Shown here in pieces: positions 1-15,000 of a DNA stretch of 64,000 nt (positions are counted from its first letter, which is position 1; each line of letters starts with the position of its first letter). The notes under the pieces are model-generated. The model ran no database searches, had not been told where the DNA came from, and saw nothing but the letters and a program-made list of their open reading frames with translations. Both the position numbers and the translations under genes were made by a program. Source of the DNA: Amblyornis subalaris (taxonomy: Eukaryota; Chordata; Aves; Passeriformes; Ptilonorhynchidae); NCBI GenBank assembly GCA_018881555.1, contig JACAXG010000063.1, positions 4,551,930 to 4,615,929 of the forward strand. Direction: 5' to 3'.

Positions 1-3000
1 TAGGTGCATGCATTCANTTCCATAGTGGAAGAAGATGTAAAAAAGAGAAAATAAAAAACATAATATGAGTTACNGTAATTTGGGAGATATTGGGGAAGTA
101 GCTGAAGGGTCTTGGAATAAAAAGGAAGGTAAATTAAAAGTTATAAAAGATTTTGCAGATAAAAATGAAACTGAGAGAAAGGCAGAGTGAAGACAGAAGT
201 GTCTGCATGAATCCTGAGTAATGGGAAGAGTGGACAGAATGGGAATATGTGANTGGAAAGTTAGGAAGCTTTCGGTCTTTAAAATGTAGACTAAACTGAG
301 AGAAGTGTTAACATCCCATAATCCGTACAGGCCACTTAGGACTTCACACAGTCGTAGCAAAGAGGAGATGATCTTGTTCNGTTTGTGTGCAGGCCTGTGT
401 GGAAAATACGGAGTAGGGAATTGCAGGAGGGTTCTCGGCAGATTTGGAGCAGGAATAGGAGCTGTACNTTTGCATGCAATGGTTTCATTGTTTATATTTG
501 GGCTGTTCCAGAAATCCAAGATTATAAATATACCTGTCAGAGGAAGACACTTGTGATAAATTTTCTCCCAGGTAGCAAAATTGAGATAAAACACCTGACA
601 GTATCCTAACACTTTATATAAGTAGGCTAAAAAGGGAATGTGCATTACAGTGTTCTGGGGGCAGTTGTTCCTTTGTTTCTTTCTCAAAGCCCTGTGCAAG
701 AGTAAAAGCTGAAAAGCAGAACTGACTTGGAGTGTTGGCAGCAGAAGGAGCTGTCAGAAGAGCAAAGGATGTTTGTGTCCTGCACTGAGTGTGGAAGGCT
801 GTGCTAGCTTTCACCTTTATCAACAGCAAGCTTGTGTGGTCAGATGTTATCGAGAGTTATTGAAACTAAAACAAGGTTCAAAAAACAAGGAAACTTCTCT
901 GCAAGATACAGAGCTGTGCTGCATATGNAGGAAGAGCTTTTGTCATTCCAGTCTCAGAGGGGGAAGAAGGAGAGACAAGTGTACAAGTGGTGTATATTGA
1001 TGGCACTGCCAGCAGCAAAAGTCAGCAGGCAGCAGGTTTTGTGGAGAATATTTGAGGTGAGATTGGAAGAACAATCAACTGAGAAACGGAAACCTTGACT
1101 GCGTTGTAAAAACAAGCACTAACACCTGCTGTGAGCCTAAAGCCTTTAATTGTGTTTTTCTGAAAGATAAAAACTCCCCAAACCATCCAGTATCTGAAAT
1201 AACTTCCAATATAATAGCCCAGGGTAAGCAAACACCTCTCATTTACAAATTGAAGTTACAGTTTTGAGAGACATTGCTCCAGAGCTTGAGGTGCATGATA
1301 CAATGTAGGCTTGTAACACTCTTTGTAACATGCTGATCCCTTGCTAAGAAATGAATTGGTATAAGAAGACTGTAGCACATTTGTGATTGCTCCTGAATGA
1401 GTAACATGCAGTAGTGAAAGATATGTATGGCATTAGCTCAGAGATTGCTGGAGGAAATCTCCAATGCCTTTTGCAATGATATTTGCATATAATAACCTAA
1501 AATTCTGTCTTAATGCTGACATACTGAGTTAATATTTACTAGCAGGGTCCTGACATAAGGCACTTGATATTTATATTGAATACAAAGTGGAGTTTTTAAA
1601 CTATTTTGTGTTTCTAGAGTCATTTTTCATGTGTTTTCCATGTTACTCAGTTCAGTTCTGAAATGTGCTGCTCAATGGCATTGAATTATATTGTTCTTGT
1701 ATTTGCAGGTGAGGAAATACACCTTCTGCCTAACCAGAAATTCTGTGGTGGAACCAAAAATTCAACTTAGCTCTTTGAAATTTGTTTCAAAGACTTTGCA
1801 GACTACATTCTGCCTTCATAGCAAATCTTGCCTTTTGCAAATCTTGTCTTCTAACTGTAGTTGAATAGGAAAGTATTTGTTAGGAGTCTGAAATGAGCAG
1901 GGAAGGTGCTTTGAAGGAAATGCCATGTGGATTACAGAGAGTTTAGGTTTCTAACTGTGGAGACAGTAGCTTAACAAAGATTGTGTGAGTATTTCTGGTT
2001 TGGTTCAGACCAGCTGCAGATGGGACACCATCAAATATATTGTTTAAACAGGCTATAAAAACAGCCTTGCTAAATCTGAGCAGTGTGNTGGTTCCAGCGA
2101 GCTCACTGAAACAAGTTATTTTTGGCAGGAAAGAAAGAAGATAGGACTTGGGATCTGCACTGAGAACCTGATTTTCTGTTTATTTAGGGAACAGGAAATG
2201 AGAAGCAACATTACANCTGGGGATAAAGCTAGCATGAAACAATGAGGATGAAAAACTAGGATAAAACTGACCTCTTCAGGGGAAGAAATCAAGCATCAGA
2301 AGAAATCAGATGTGTCTGGTTGGCCTGGTGGAGAAGACATGATAGGAAGGTTTGGGGTTATTTGGGTTGGACTGATGTCTGAAAAANGCAGCCAGTGAGG
2401 TTCTTGAGGAGGAAGGGGGGAGTTTTGTTTAAAACGAATTTTCTGTATAACATTTTGTGCTGAGGTCCCCTTTTAAAGCATTTTTCCAGATAACACACAT
2501 AGTCCTGCCACCTTGTGTTTGGAAGCCATGTGTGACATTTTGATAGTAATGAAATGCCTCTTGTTAATTTAGAAAACAATGAAAATAAAGTTTAGAGATT
2601 TCCAGTATTCTGTGCTATTGAATGTTCTTACACTAAGCCATTAGTGAAGATGACAGAGTTGTGATTTTGTGCTCTTTGCAATGTTTTCGTGGCTAGTTCA
2701 GCACTGCTACTGAATTTGTGAACACGAGACCTGAAGTTATGAAATTAACTTTGAAGTAGAGCAAAAGACTAAAGAACACAGGATTTGAAAATGGATCTTG
2801 ACAAATTCAAGGAAGGAGTTACAGGACTGGCTAGGATGTTCTTGAATATTTAAATGGATTAGGAAGAGATGNTAAACTTTTGGTTTTAATCAATTATCCT
2901 ACTTGAGGATTGCCAGTAATTACCCGAAGGATCAAAGAAGAATTTTTTTCCATGTCTTTCTGTCATGCATTCTTTTTTTTGTTTTCATCATTACATTTGT

Positions 3001-6000
3001 TGGGGATTTTGTTTGTTTGTTTTTCTTTGCTAGGAACTAAAGATGGGAGTCTGAACATGCCATACTGTTACTCCTATGGGAAATCTTAATGATCCTGTTT
3101 ATGTTTTCCACCCATGCTTGGCAATGCCATCTGGCATGCAGTTGCCAGATTTGAGGGGAGTAAGGAGTTCTCTTCTCCCCCACCCTCTCATCCTTGTTTA
3201 CACTGGCAGAGGCTGTTGGGATCTTTATTTTTCCGTGCTCTTCTATTTTATGGAGTAAAGTTCACTTCCTGGGCTTAGTTCAACTGCTTCATTGTGGCTC
3301 CCTGACAGTGTGAGACCTATAGTGCTGCTAAATATATTTGCTCTTTATTTCTGTGAGATATCTGAAGGGGTTTTTAAATCTTTTATACTAAAGATATGCA
3401 GGCTATGGGTGTTTTTCAACTGCNGTGTGTTTATGTATGGGCAGAATGGGTGCTGATTTTCTATTAATCTAACATCTNCTATATATGTTTTGGACTTCAG
3501 GGTGATCAGGGTAGTCCCCTCCCATCATTTACACCCCTGTTCTGGTAGAAAATATCTCTGCTACAGTCACACAAGGAGCAAAATCAATATTGTGCTTTAA
3601 CCCTGAATGTACTTAACATTTTGCTTCGAAAAATTGATCGTTTTAGACGTTTTTTGCTATGCAACACTCTAGGCTGTACACCCTCGATCTGGTTTACAGN
3701 ACTGCACCAGTAATAGAATCAAACTGTTTAAAGTCTGATTACTTATTGAAGGATCTAGAGATTTTTTGGGGAAAGAAAAGAGGATCTGTGATCTTGGAAC
3801 CATTGCCCAAAAGGTGTTGAAAATCTAGTAATTCTAACATTTTTATTTTTTTAACAAGATCAGGGCACTCCTAGCGTTTCAAATACCTTTCTGTGTGACT
3901 TAGAAAGCAAAGATTAGTATGCAAATGTGAAGGCTTTGAGCTAATTGAATATNAATTACTTTTTGAATATGCTGCTGTGTTTGTTCATTAAGGACAGTGA
4001 ACATTACATCATTGATAAGAATGGCTCATTAGTTAAAACAGAGTTTGTGTGACTATTGATGAATGGCTTGCAGTCATATTGATTTGTTAACAGTCTCTGT
4101 CAGTACAGGGTTAATTTTTGAGGCAGAAGGTGATATCCGGGTGTTGGATAGGAGGTTACAGAACACTATGAGAGGGCAATACCAGCTCTGCCAGTGTTGC
4201 CACATTCAAACATAACGTAATTTAGGCAGAGATGGGGAGAAGAACCATTTTTTGTCCTCTCTATTCAGCAGTTCTATTTTTATACTTTGCATTAATTCTC
4301 TTTATAAAAGTCATAAATTATATGATCTGTTAAACTTCTAATGTGCAGCTGTGCTCCCCCAGGGAGTGTGCTGGGACCATGAATAGGAGAGACCACCTCT
4401 GTCCTGCAGCTCTGAACAGGACACTAGGGTGGATTTATTCATGCATGACATGAAATCCTAGCCCTGCAGCCACCGTGTGGGACCTGGAATCTGAGGAGAA
4501 CCTGTGGTGCAGCACTAAAAATGTCTCAGTTCCAAAACTTTAATGAGAGATTGGGGCTCAGTTGAACACCAGCAAATATGATCCTGGTGCTTGGTAAAAT
4601 GGGGTCTTTAGTGACTTGTTCCCTAAAAACAGTAAAGATTGATAGGTTTCCAGACTGAGGAACAGGCCAATGTGAGCAGGAAGAACCTATGTTTCGGATC
4701 AGGTAGAATTGATTTGTCTGTAATTAAGTCACAGAGTTTTTGCTGTTGAAAGGGGTGCCTGAAATCTGAGAATGAGCAAGCTCCTCTCTAAAGGACTGTC
4801 AGACATAAGGAGGGAGCTAAAAGTGGGAATGATTGTAGAGTGACCTGGTATGGAGTTAAATACTGTCACTGGCTAACAGGCAAGTGGCCCATCTTGCTGT
4901 GAAATGTCTGTACACAGGGTACTTCAGAGCAATGAGGTATTTGCAAAGAGAAAACTGTTGCATCACCCATCTCTTAGGTGAGTCAGATCCATTCGTGGGC
5001 ACCAGCAGGGAAGGAAGGAACTNGGGNTACTCAGGACCTGTGGAATGATGAGCAGCCAAAAGGGAAGAGCCCATTTATATGAGAAGCAGTTGCATAAAAC
5101 AGCACCTGCACTGACAGAAGTTTGGGACAAAACTCTTGGGTCCNGTGGGAGTGCACAGGTGTGTGGTGTGAGAGCACAGGCAGCAGAAATAACAGTGTGG
5201 AATATTTGCTGAGGTGGTGGAAGGGCAAAGCAGCACTGCAGCCCACCTGAGAGAGAGCACAGGGAGGCAGAAGTTTCTTCCTTCAGCCTCATCAGAAGAG
5301 ATGGATTAGGGGCAGAAGAGAGTCAAATATATCTCAGCCATTTCCCTGGCAAACCAGAGAAGCTTTATTTGACTTACCTACCANAAAATTGTACCTGAGA
5401 ATGAATAGATGCATTACCTTAAACATGTTTGAATTGCATCACTGCTATACATTTCGAACATACAACTTGCAGCAATCCCTGTTTAGATGCACAAAAGGAT
5501 TCAATTCTTGAACCTNGTTATTGCTTTTATCTTTGACATTACATTAGAAAGAAATGGTAGAGTGTAGAAATACTTTTGTAATAAATTACTACATTGAAAG
5601 TATAAGGTAAAGCTGGGAGATACGTGAGGATTCAGAGCAAGAAGACTCAGAAAAAATGTGTAGCAGATGTGTAGTGCATACTNTAATGGGACACAGATGT
5701 TTTTCTTGTTTCCTATTCCTATTTCAAAATATATGAGTTAAAAAACATGTGCTGAATCAGGTAGGAATAAAGTGCTAGTGTTATGCAGCTGTCCTTGCTG
5801 AAGGATAGCCTTTGTCTCACATAATTACATTTACAGTTGTATTACAATAGAGCTGTGTACTAGTGGGATGGTTTGGTCATAAATCCAGAAGCCATGTTGA
5901 GGCTATTAGAATGTCGAGGGTGTCCTGTGTTAGCCTCCCCGTGCACTTTCTGGTCACCATCTGGAAGGAATCCAAGTAGATGCAAATCACCTTTTGTGGG

Positions 6001-9000
6001 AAAATAAGAGCCTAACCTGTAAGGGTCACACTCTAATGTAAATATGTATGGATTTATCAGTGGGAGTCATTACCAACACACCTTATTGCTGCTCTTGGCC
6101 TCAGTGTNTACACTAGCTCAAGTGGAAAATCAAATGACAGGTTAATGCTATGCATTTGCAAAACCCTTTTGAGAGGAGCAGACACTATTGCCCATAAATT
6201 TAAACCTTTTAAGAGGTTAAGATGGGTGAAGGTGAAACAAATATTACTGTACTTAACAACAAACTACCCTTCCCCCTTGAAGTCAATTGCAAGGCTTCTG
6301 TTGGCATTAATGGCAGCAGGCTTGGCCTGTTCCTGATCTATGCAGGGGCTGCACAAAGAGCTCTTCAGTGCTTCGATTAAATACAGAAAGAAAAATTTAA
6401 AAAACCCCCAGATCAACAACAAAACACCACAAACAACCTACACGCCATTTCCAAAGGATGGTAATGAAATCTGTGTTAGATTTAAAAGGGGGCTGGTGAA
6501 GGGGTTGTTGATATTCTGTTTATTCCCGCAAGAGAAGTCATTTAGTGGGGAGGGATGAGGTTTGATAGCTGGCCTTGGTGCACTGTTACCATGGTGAGTT
6601 GCAAACAATTCCTCTCTGGATTCTGGTGGGTTTGTGCATTTGTTAAAGTTAACACTGTTACTGAGCGAATTACTTAGTTGAGAATTCCTGGCTTATAATT
6701 TGTTGATTGCAGAATTCTGGGACTAAAGCTTCCGTGTCTGAATGGTTGGCTCCTGATAAAGCAGTTTTAAGTGATGTCTTATGCTTAAAGAAGCATCCTC
6801 TGGAAGGTGTGAAATGTACCAAATACAGGAAATGGGAAAGAGCCTCTGGCGTTCCATGAGATTTTTTTGAGTGTTCCTGAATGTTTGCCAAGGCTTATTC
6901 AAAGTAAATTGGAAGGGTTACTCTTTAATAGTTTGTGGGCAGTGACCCATATGAGGAAAACTTCTGAGGAAATCATCAGTACTTCACTTACTTTACTTAC
7001 CTAAAAGAACTTTTTGAAAGGGACCTGCTAGAAACAGATTATTATTCACATTGTACATTTATATTTGCTGCCTTGTTCCTATCAGTTAATTATTTTGGGT
7101 GGGAGAGACTAACCAGATAAGGTTTGAGCTTCTGTTGTTGGAGAGAGGAACCAGGATATGAACTGAAGAGCATTAATCTACAAAGATGCAATTAAACATA
7201 GAAAACAGAACCTGTCCATACAAGGAAAAAAAATGGAAGCAATGAACTATAATGTTTGTCTGTTCTAGGACTGGAAGCAGGCTGACAGACAAAAATCTAA
7301 TTTGGAAAACAGCTGGACACACCTCAGATTCTGGGTTAATGTACAAACTTTAATCCCTGAGAGAAGCATGGAAGTTAGTCCTGAAGCCATTTGTCCAGAC
7401 TGGCTGGACACGCAGTCTGTAAATGCAGTGGAGTTACAGATAGTAGTGAACTTCACAGAGCTGTTTAGTTTTGGTTTATTGTTGGTGGATTTTCTGCTGT
7501 CCTTACAGACACAAGAGCAATTCATATGTCATTCTTCTCTTTACACGGGTGGTTGTGCCACTTGGAGAAGTGCTGAATTTGTGACAGATCTGTGGAAGGA
7601 TGTGCTGTGCTCCTTTTGCCTGGTCACTCCATGGCAGTGTGGAAAAAATGAGTTCAACTCAGATGTTTGTGTGGCACAGATTGGAAATGGATTAACGACG
7701 TCCTGCAGTATTTGGCTCTTTAGGGCTTGAAAGTGGGAAGAAAAGAACAGTTGTGGCTAGGTATGGTCTTGCTATGATGAGGAAGCAGATATATAAATGA
7801 AATAATACATCCCAACTGTATGGAACATTGTCTGGATAGATGGCTCTGCAAGTGTATGTCCTACATGATTGTAGGCAAGGAAGTCCTGAATTCAGATTTT
7901 CATTTCTTTACATAATACAGAATGGTGTTGGATTTTTTTTCTTACTTTTTTTCTAGGCAAAAGTGCACATTTCTTCCAGAGTAAAATATTTAGGATATTA
8001 TAAATAACTTCTCAGCAATGCATAGTTGTTTGCATTAAAATGGAACTGTGTCAGTAATGAATGTTGACTTGGAAGTACAGCCAGTATGGTAATGAAATAA
8101 AGCCCCATTAGATTTAAGTAATTTGCAAATTNAGGTTGTTATCTGTTAATAATGGTATCCCTGGCTGATGTGAGGAAAGGGTCATGCCACTCAATCAAAT
8201 AGGAAGTAGGGCTTGTAAACAGATGTAAACTAGCATAAATGTTAAATTATGGATTAATTCCATACATAGATAGCAGTAAATCCTCCCTGGGAGACAGTTG
8301 TCAAGACTGCCTGGAAAACTTAGCTACATTTATTTTCAATNTGATCGTTCTCCTGCTCTTGTTCTTCTTTTAGAAAAACTCTAAGTAATTATTTTGGTGC
8401 AAATTNCAACAGTATGTGTCAGCTCATCACAATGCTTGTGTTAGTCTCATATTTTTTGTAATTAACTACAAGTTATTCAGGTGCTGAATAGGTGCATCAG
8501 GTCAGTTTTGACTTTCTCAACTAGAGCCTTACAAAAGAGTAGGCATAATAAATCACGTTTGAAAGAAGATTCATTCAGGGCATCCCTGGAGTTTTAGTAA
8601 ATGTGTATTTTTACCTGAAGGAGACATAGGAGAATCAAAATACATCTCAGACCTCTGTGAACTAAGAGTGTTTCACCCCTTCTGTATAATTCTGGTTGTG
8701 TGCTGCTCAACATTAAGCCAATGTTTTGTTGCCACTGGGTTTCCTCGGACAGAAGATTTCACCAGGGACCTGTGTAACTATAGAGCATCTGGTCTGTTTC
8801 TTTACCTCCCTTAATTAAAATCAGATCTATTTGTTAGGAAACATTGTGGAAAACCTAGAGGCACCAAAAGGGAGCCTCCAATACAGAAACTCACTGCAAC
8901 CCTCTGGAANCTTTGAAGCTCAAAACAGTGAAAATCTCTGCAGTTGTGGCAAAGCAGGGTATGAACAGCAAAGTCACCCTGACAGGTCAGTAATTTGCAA

Positions 9001-12000
9001 GTGNCTGTAAATAAAACCCAAATTCTCTTATTGTGTCAACTGGGGTCCAGTAAAGTGTTTTATTTTCCAGAGAGAAATTTATCCCATAGAGTGACTGATT
9101 AAATATACCTGTCAAACAGTTTCTCAAACAAGAAATACTCTAACTATTCTTTTTCTCTTTCAGTAGCTGTGAGTTTTGAAAAATTTCAGTTCTGTCTACG
9201 TTTTCTCCCAAGTATGACATCATATTAATGGTAAAAGGTTTGATTGAGTGAGAGTGCTGCAAAACTGTCTGAGCACGTAGGATGGGTGCCATAAAGGCTT
9301 CCTGCTAATGTACCAGTCTCTCCATAACTGCAGAAATGCTGATAGGGGTTTGCTACTCTTCTACTGCTTCACTATTTGTGGATTCACTTAGGCCTCCATA
9401 CAGAGNGTTTAAAATGCTGCTAAATCAGAACACCTCTTTCTGAGTGTCTTTATGGGTGTGACAATGGGCTGTAATCCTTTTTTCAGTAAGGATATTCCAT
9501 TGTAGAATTGCCNGTGAGTTATTGGAATGTGGTTTAACATTACTTCTTGTATGAAGTCAGACATCTGACACTGACTGGCTGGCTGTAAACAGGACGTGAT
9601 GTTTCTTCAGTCACACACCTTTTCTCTTGGCATTGAACACTGTAGCTGGGAAGTGCAGGTGGAAGAGCAATGTGCTTATTGCCAAAGAAAGCTGCAAAGC
9701 GTGAAAAGGCTGAGCTAGGAGAGTCACAGGGGATTTGTTTTGAATGGTAAAGCTGAGGGGCTGGTATGCCATGTTTGACTGGTCACTTCAGTTTGAAGTG
9801 AGGATGGGATCACTGAGTGCGATATAAATTGAGGTTATGGCTGAACTGTGGAGAGTTAGGGAAAAATTTGGTTACACTTCAAACATTTTTTTCTCTGTGC
9901 ATATGAATGTGTATATTCTTTAAATATTAACTAGATGCTCCATATTATAACAGTCAAGGATGGCTGCTGCTAACCATTCATCTTACATTTCCTTTCATAT
10001 AGTATAAGAAAAACTTGCTAAAACTGTATTNTAAATTATTAATATGAGTTTAGATGGCCAAAGATTTCCTCCTTATCTCTCATGGCTGAGCTTCCTAACC
10101 TGTCAGCAAGACAGGTGGCCTAGAACTACTGTGATGAAGGAAGCATAATCAGGGGCAAGGGGTCAGCTGGANTAAAATTAGNCAGATAACCAGGGTTCAA
10201 GGATATGCTTAAATGGACAGCATAGTTTGCACTATCTGTTGGCAGTTATTATAAGATGCATAAAACACTGAGTTCGCAATGTCTTAATTTTGCAGGGATA
10301 GGCTGTAAAGGCCATAAATTCTGTGAAAGNGGTCAGAATCTAATTTACAGGTCTGATTCAAAGCTTGCTGAGGTCAATGGAAACTTCTCTGTTGAGTAGG
10401 GTTTGGATCGTATCTTAAGGAAAAAAAGCTGTGTTGAGAGTGTGCTAACACTAAATGAGAGAAGTAAAAGTATTCCCAGGATAAATACACTTTTCATCTA
10501 TCATTGAAACAGGAAAAAACCTGTTTATAAGACTGATAGACTTTCTCTCATGCTTCCATTTTAATTTACTTCAAAATACAGTGAGCCTAATGAGTGAAGA
10601 GTGAGATTATTTATTACCTGCTCTTATACATTAAATCAAAATGCATATTTGCCTCNGGTGAATAGTAGATTTGGGAAGATATCTCCTGCAAGAATATCCT
10701 TTTCAGTGCAGAATGAACCAGAAATACTGCTGGAATGATTTAGTCCACTGAATGTACAATCCTGTAGCTATCCTCTGGCTAAAACCACAGGATTACATTT
10801 TCTGCAGGTGAAAACGTGTGCTGCTCCACTGACACTTGGAGCCATATCATCACGTTCTGCAGAGAACTTGGTCTGGTTTTATCTGCTGCTGCTGTTTAGT
10901 TGAAAAGGTCCTATTCAGGAATTGGGTTATTTGTCAGACACAGACCAATGTGAGATGACTGTGGAGAAAGGCACTGTACCAGTCATTAATGCTGGTCTGC
11001 ATCAGCTGCCTTACAGAAGAAAAGCGGTCCTTAAATCCAGCACCAAGATCCTTTTAAAAGAAGGAAAAATAGTCAATTTNGAGTTTGCTCTTTTGCAGCA
11101 AAACAGAAATTTCAATTCTCCTACAATCTTAGGCCAAGACAGACTTNGGTAAGGATAATGGGACATAAGTGCTTTTTGTTTTGCTGTTAGGGAGAGTAAA
11201 TTGTACAGCTGTCAAGTTGTGGCACGTCTGTAAGTGCTGAGTAAAACCTTTGCTGGGAGTGAGGAAATTAGTGTGCCAGAGGAGAGGGAAGAATGCACAT
11301 CCATCAAGGGAACCTGTTGGAATTCTGAAGCAAGTTTAAACCGGTACAGATGCCTCGACCATCTGCTGAGGAGTACGTGTGGACATAATTGCACAGAACA
11401 ACTGTCATTTCATTTTTTATANAAACACCTTGTTTTGCAGGAAGTTTGCAGCCAAAGGAAGCAGCTTTTCCCTCCCTCCAAAGCCCATGTCCTTGAAATA
11501 GTTGTATGTTCTTTTTTAACCCTCGGCTTCAAACAATCTGATTTATTTAAGGCTCTCCCATTGTGTGCAAGAAGTCCCATCCAGCCTGTCCTGCAGAAGA
11601 AGCTGGAGCNCCTTGCAGTTTAGCATGGCTGATGTACCTCAGAGTTTATCACAGGAGTACTGAGATACTCTTGACTGTAACAAAGCTCCCAGAGCTTTGT
11701 TCTTGTGGTTTATATCACTAGAGCCTTTGGCAGAACGATATCTGCATTATGTGGCTGCCTGTCCATTATTTTTATCACAGAAAAAGGGAGTCTGAGCTTA
11801 GATCCACAGGAGTATTGCCACCGCTTCCAGTGCATGTCAGGGCTGCAGAAGCCACAGAGAAGCATTTGCAAATAGATAAGATTTAATAGAACCTAACGAA
11901 GGCTGCGGACATTTTCTTGTGCTCAAATATACCTTAATGGACGATTTTAAGTATTTAAATTCACAAGTGGCTGCGGTAAATTTCATTCACCCTTTTAAAG

Positions 12001-15000
12001 CAGGGATCCTTTCACTCCAGCTTCCTAAGCAAGACACAGTTTTAGGTAGAAGCTCAGTTTTATCTGGTAGGAATAAAAAATAAATATCCTATGCCTGGCC
12101 TCTGTCAAGTGATTTACTGTTTCTGAGCATTTGCTGTGAATTGTTCCCAGCTGCTGGGTGTGTCATGGGGTCTTTGCTTATTTGTGATTTGTGTAATGAA
12201 AAAAAATAGAGAGATGAGGGTAAATAAATAAAACAGTATTGCTTATCTCAGACACTTTTGCATCTACGTTTTACATTTCTTTTGCTTGGGTGATGACTTC
12301 TGGTCTCTATTTTTCTTTCTTTGGGAACAGAACATGTACTTTCAGAGGCTGGTGTTTTTCAAAAGCAGATCCATTGTAAGCATAGGAAATCTATAAAAAA
12401 ATGTTTAGAGGAAAAAATGATACAGCTGGAGAAAATATCTGGGCTCATCCTGGGATAAATGTTTAGGGGGTTTCTATTTGACTGTCTTANCAGGTTTTGC
12501 TTGTGTCACTTTAGCTTTAAGTCATATGATTTTATCAATTTAGCTCACTAAAATAGTAATATGTATAGATAGATGCGTACATTCCAAAATCATCAAACCA
12601 TTTCTCCCAAGATTCAAAAGTGAGTCAAGAAGCCAATGACCTGAGACTCCCTTTTTTTCCCATAATTTTTTTGTTTTCCTGACTTTATTTCTGTAGTCAC
12701 TGACTTTTTGTAGCTGGTTTTTAAAAAGTTGAATTCATTCTTTCTGAAACAATGAAAACTCCTATAAATATCGTACATATAATATTATTATTGCTTTTTT
12801 TGATCTTACTGAATTAACATACCATGTAATGTGCTAAAGGAAGAGAAACAGTGACTAGAGAAAAATTTATAGTCAGGCTTGGTTTCCATGCAGATCTCAC
12901 AATATCAGTGACATGGGCCCCTGTAATGTGAGTCTGCTTCCAATATTTGAGTTTTCTGTTCTGAGGTGTTTTTCTAATGACAGCGCTATTTTAGGAAAGA
13001 AAAGTGNGACGTTTCCTTCCTTTGCACCACATTTGTGTCTCCTTTGCTAATAGAAATGAGCAATGGCTCTTGGTGAGTCCTGCTGGCCCTTGTCCTCAGA
13101 TCTGTGGGATATAACAGGTAAGCTTTTAAGGTAATAGGCAGGTTTTTACATGCGAATGAAGCTTCTGTTTCTCCAAAATCCTTTCAACCATGACAACTTT
13201 CAAACGNGTGTCTGGAAAGCCAAAGGGAGCAACTGCAACTCCTGCAGAAGATAGTACAGAAATGAGAAAAATCCAAACAAAAATCACNGTCACTCCCTGG
13301 CACAGCCAGAGTGCAGTGGTGTGGCCGCTTGGATACCTGGCTGTCACTCCATGCTCCTCTGTGAGACACGGATATCTGCAGACTCCGCATGGAGCGCTGC
13401 TTAGCCCAGAGGATATTTTTTGCTTGTAACCGTTCCCAAGGCACTGAAAGTGCGTCACAAATGTTGGCATCCTCACTCCTGAGCTCTGGTCATTCCTGCT
13501 GCGGGTAGTTTAAATGGTTATTTTCCCCAGCTCTTCACCAGAGGGTGGTGGGAACCTGTGCAGGTGGCTGGCAGACCCTGTGTGGGCTTCTGGCCCGCTG
13601 CCATTCCNAGCCTGAATAATTAAGTTAGACCACCACTGATGATTCCTGATGATATTATGTATTGAAATATTGGGCTGGGAGCTGCAACAGTTGGGACATC
13701 AAATTTTCAAAGCCCCTGTGAAACTGAAGTGCTGCAGAGGTCAGAATTCCCAGTTATTTCAGCTAAAACAGAAGGACTGCAAATTGGTGCCACGGATCAA
13801 AAATACTTCTTTTGAGCATCAGAGCAAGATTCATGAAGAACTGCTCTCTTACGGGAGTTGAGTGCATGGGTTCTTAAGGAGACTGGGTTGCTGAGGGCTG
13901 GGGCTTTGCTGCCTGAGGTACTGTGCTGTCCAAACTGGTGCTCAGACTGATAAAAGTTCAGAGATGGCTTGTGACTGTGCCTCTTGGATTTTAGTAGAGC
14001 CTTTCCTCCTCCTCTATGAGTTAAATGTCATGTAACTAACTGACTGAAATATTGTGAATATTTTGTTCTCTGAATTCTCTGCATTTAGAAGTTGAAAGCA
14101 GTGACACTGTTACTGTGGGAGAAGTTAAAGAATGAGTAAAATGGAGAATCCTTAGTGATGCACAGAGCACTGTGGAGATGAGTCCCTATGGCATGGCCCA
14201 TAGAATGCTTCCTCTGAACTTATCCGAGGAAANGGAAATAGTATGAAACTGTTTTGGAGAAAAAACAAAAAGGTTTTATACATTAATTGTAGTGTACGTA
14301 ATCCTTGCAAATCAATAAAAAAGAGAAACTTGCCTATAGGATCTGTTACATCACACACATAGTAATGTGTTAAATGAAGCTAAAATAATCTGCAAAGATA
14401 TCAGTGACAGATCTAATGTCATTTCACATAAGGAAAACTATAGAAGGAACTGCACAAATCTCTGTATTAAAAATCTTGAAAGAAATTTGCCTGCCTGTAT
14501 AAACAGTATTTGGAGTCTTGGGGGAGAAACCTCTTGAATCCTTTCTCTTCACTTCCTGCTTTCTACCTCTCTGTTCTTCTATTCGTGTGAACTCATCCCT
14601 TAAAGATCATTTGTATCCCATTTAAATCAGGTCATTTAGATGCAGGTGTATTGCTGTTGTAGAGGGAAATTTGCAATTTTGTGTGAAGCGTTGAAAGAGG
14701 CTTGATAAGAATTCTGATTTATCAATTTATGTTATCAATGTATTTTTTGTGAAAATGTGGATTTTTCGAAAGGTTTCACTAAAAGAGGTTCTCCCAGTTC
14801 TTGAACAGCTCCAAATACCACATTTGTACTTCATAGCATACCTAGGGTTACAGGGAAATGTATTTCATGCTTGACATACTCTTTGTCACCATGTGCAGAG
14901 CCAGATGGAGTCCCCATCTGAATGGGAAAATATGTTCCCACATCTGTATCTTGTGCTGTGAGCACAAGATTGCACTTGATGGGAAAGAAAGAGGATGGAA

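Noticed and set aside
7302..7730. 142-codon plus-strand ORF preceded by an acceptor-like TTCTAG
   Set aside because: Starts at TTG, no domain, no downstream splice donor in frame; overlaps an antisense frame of 86 codons.
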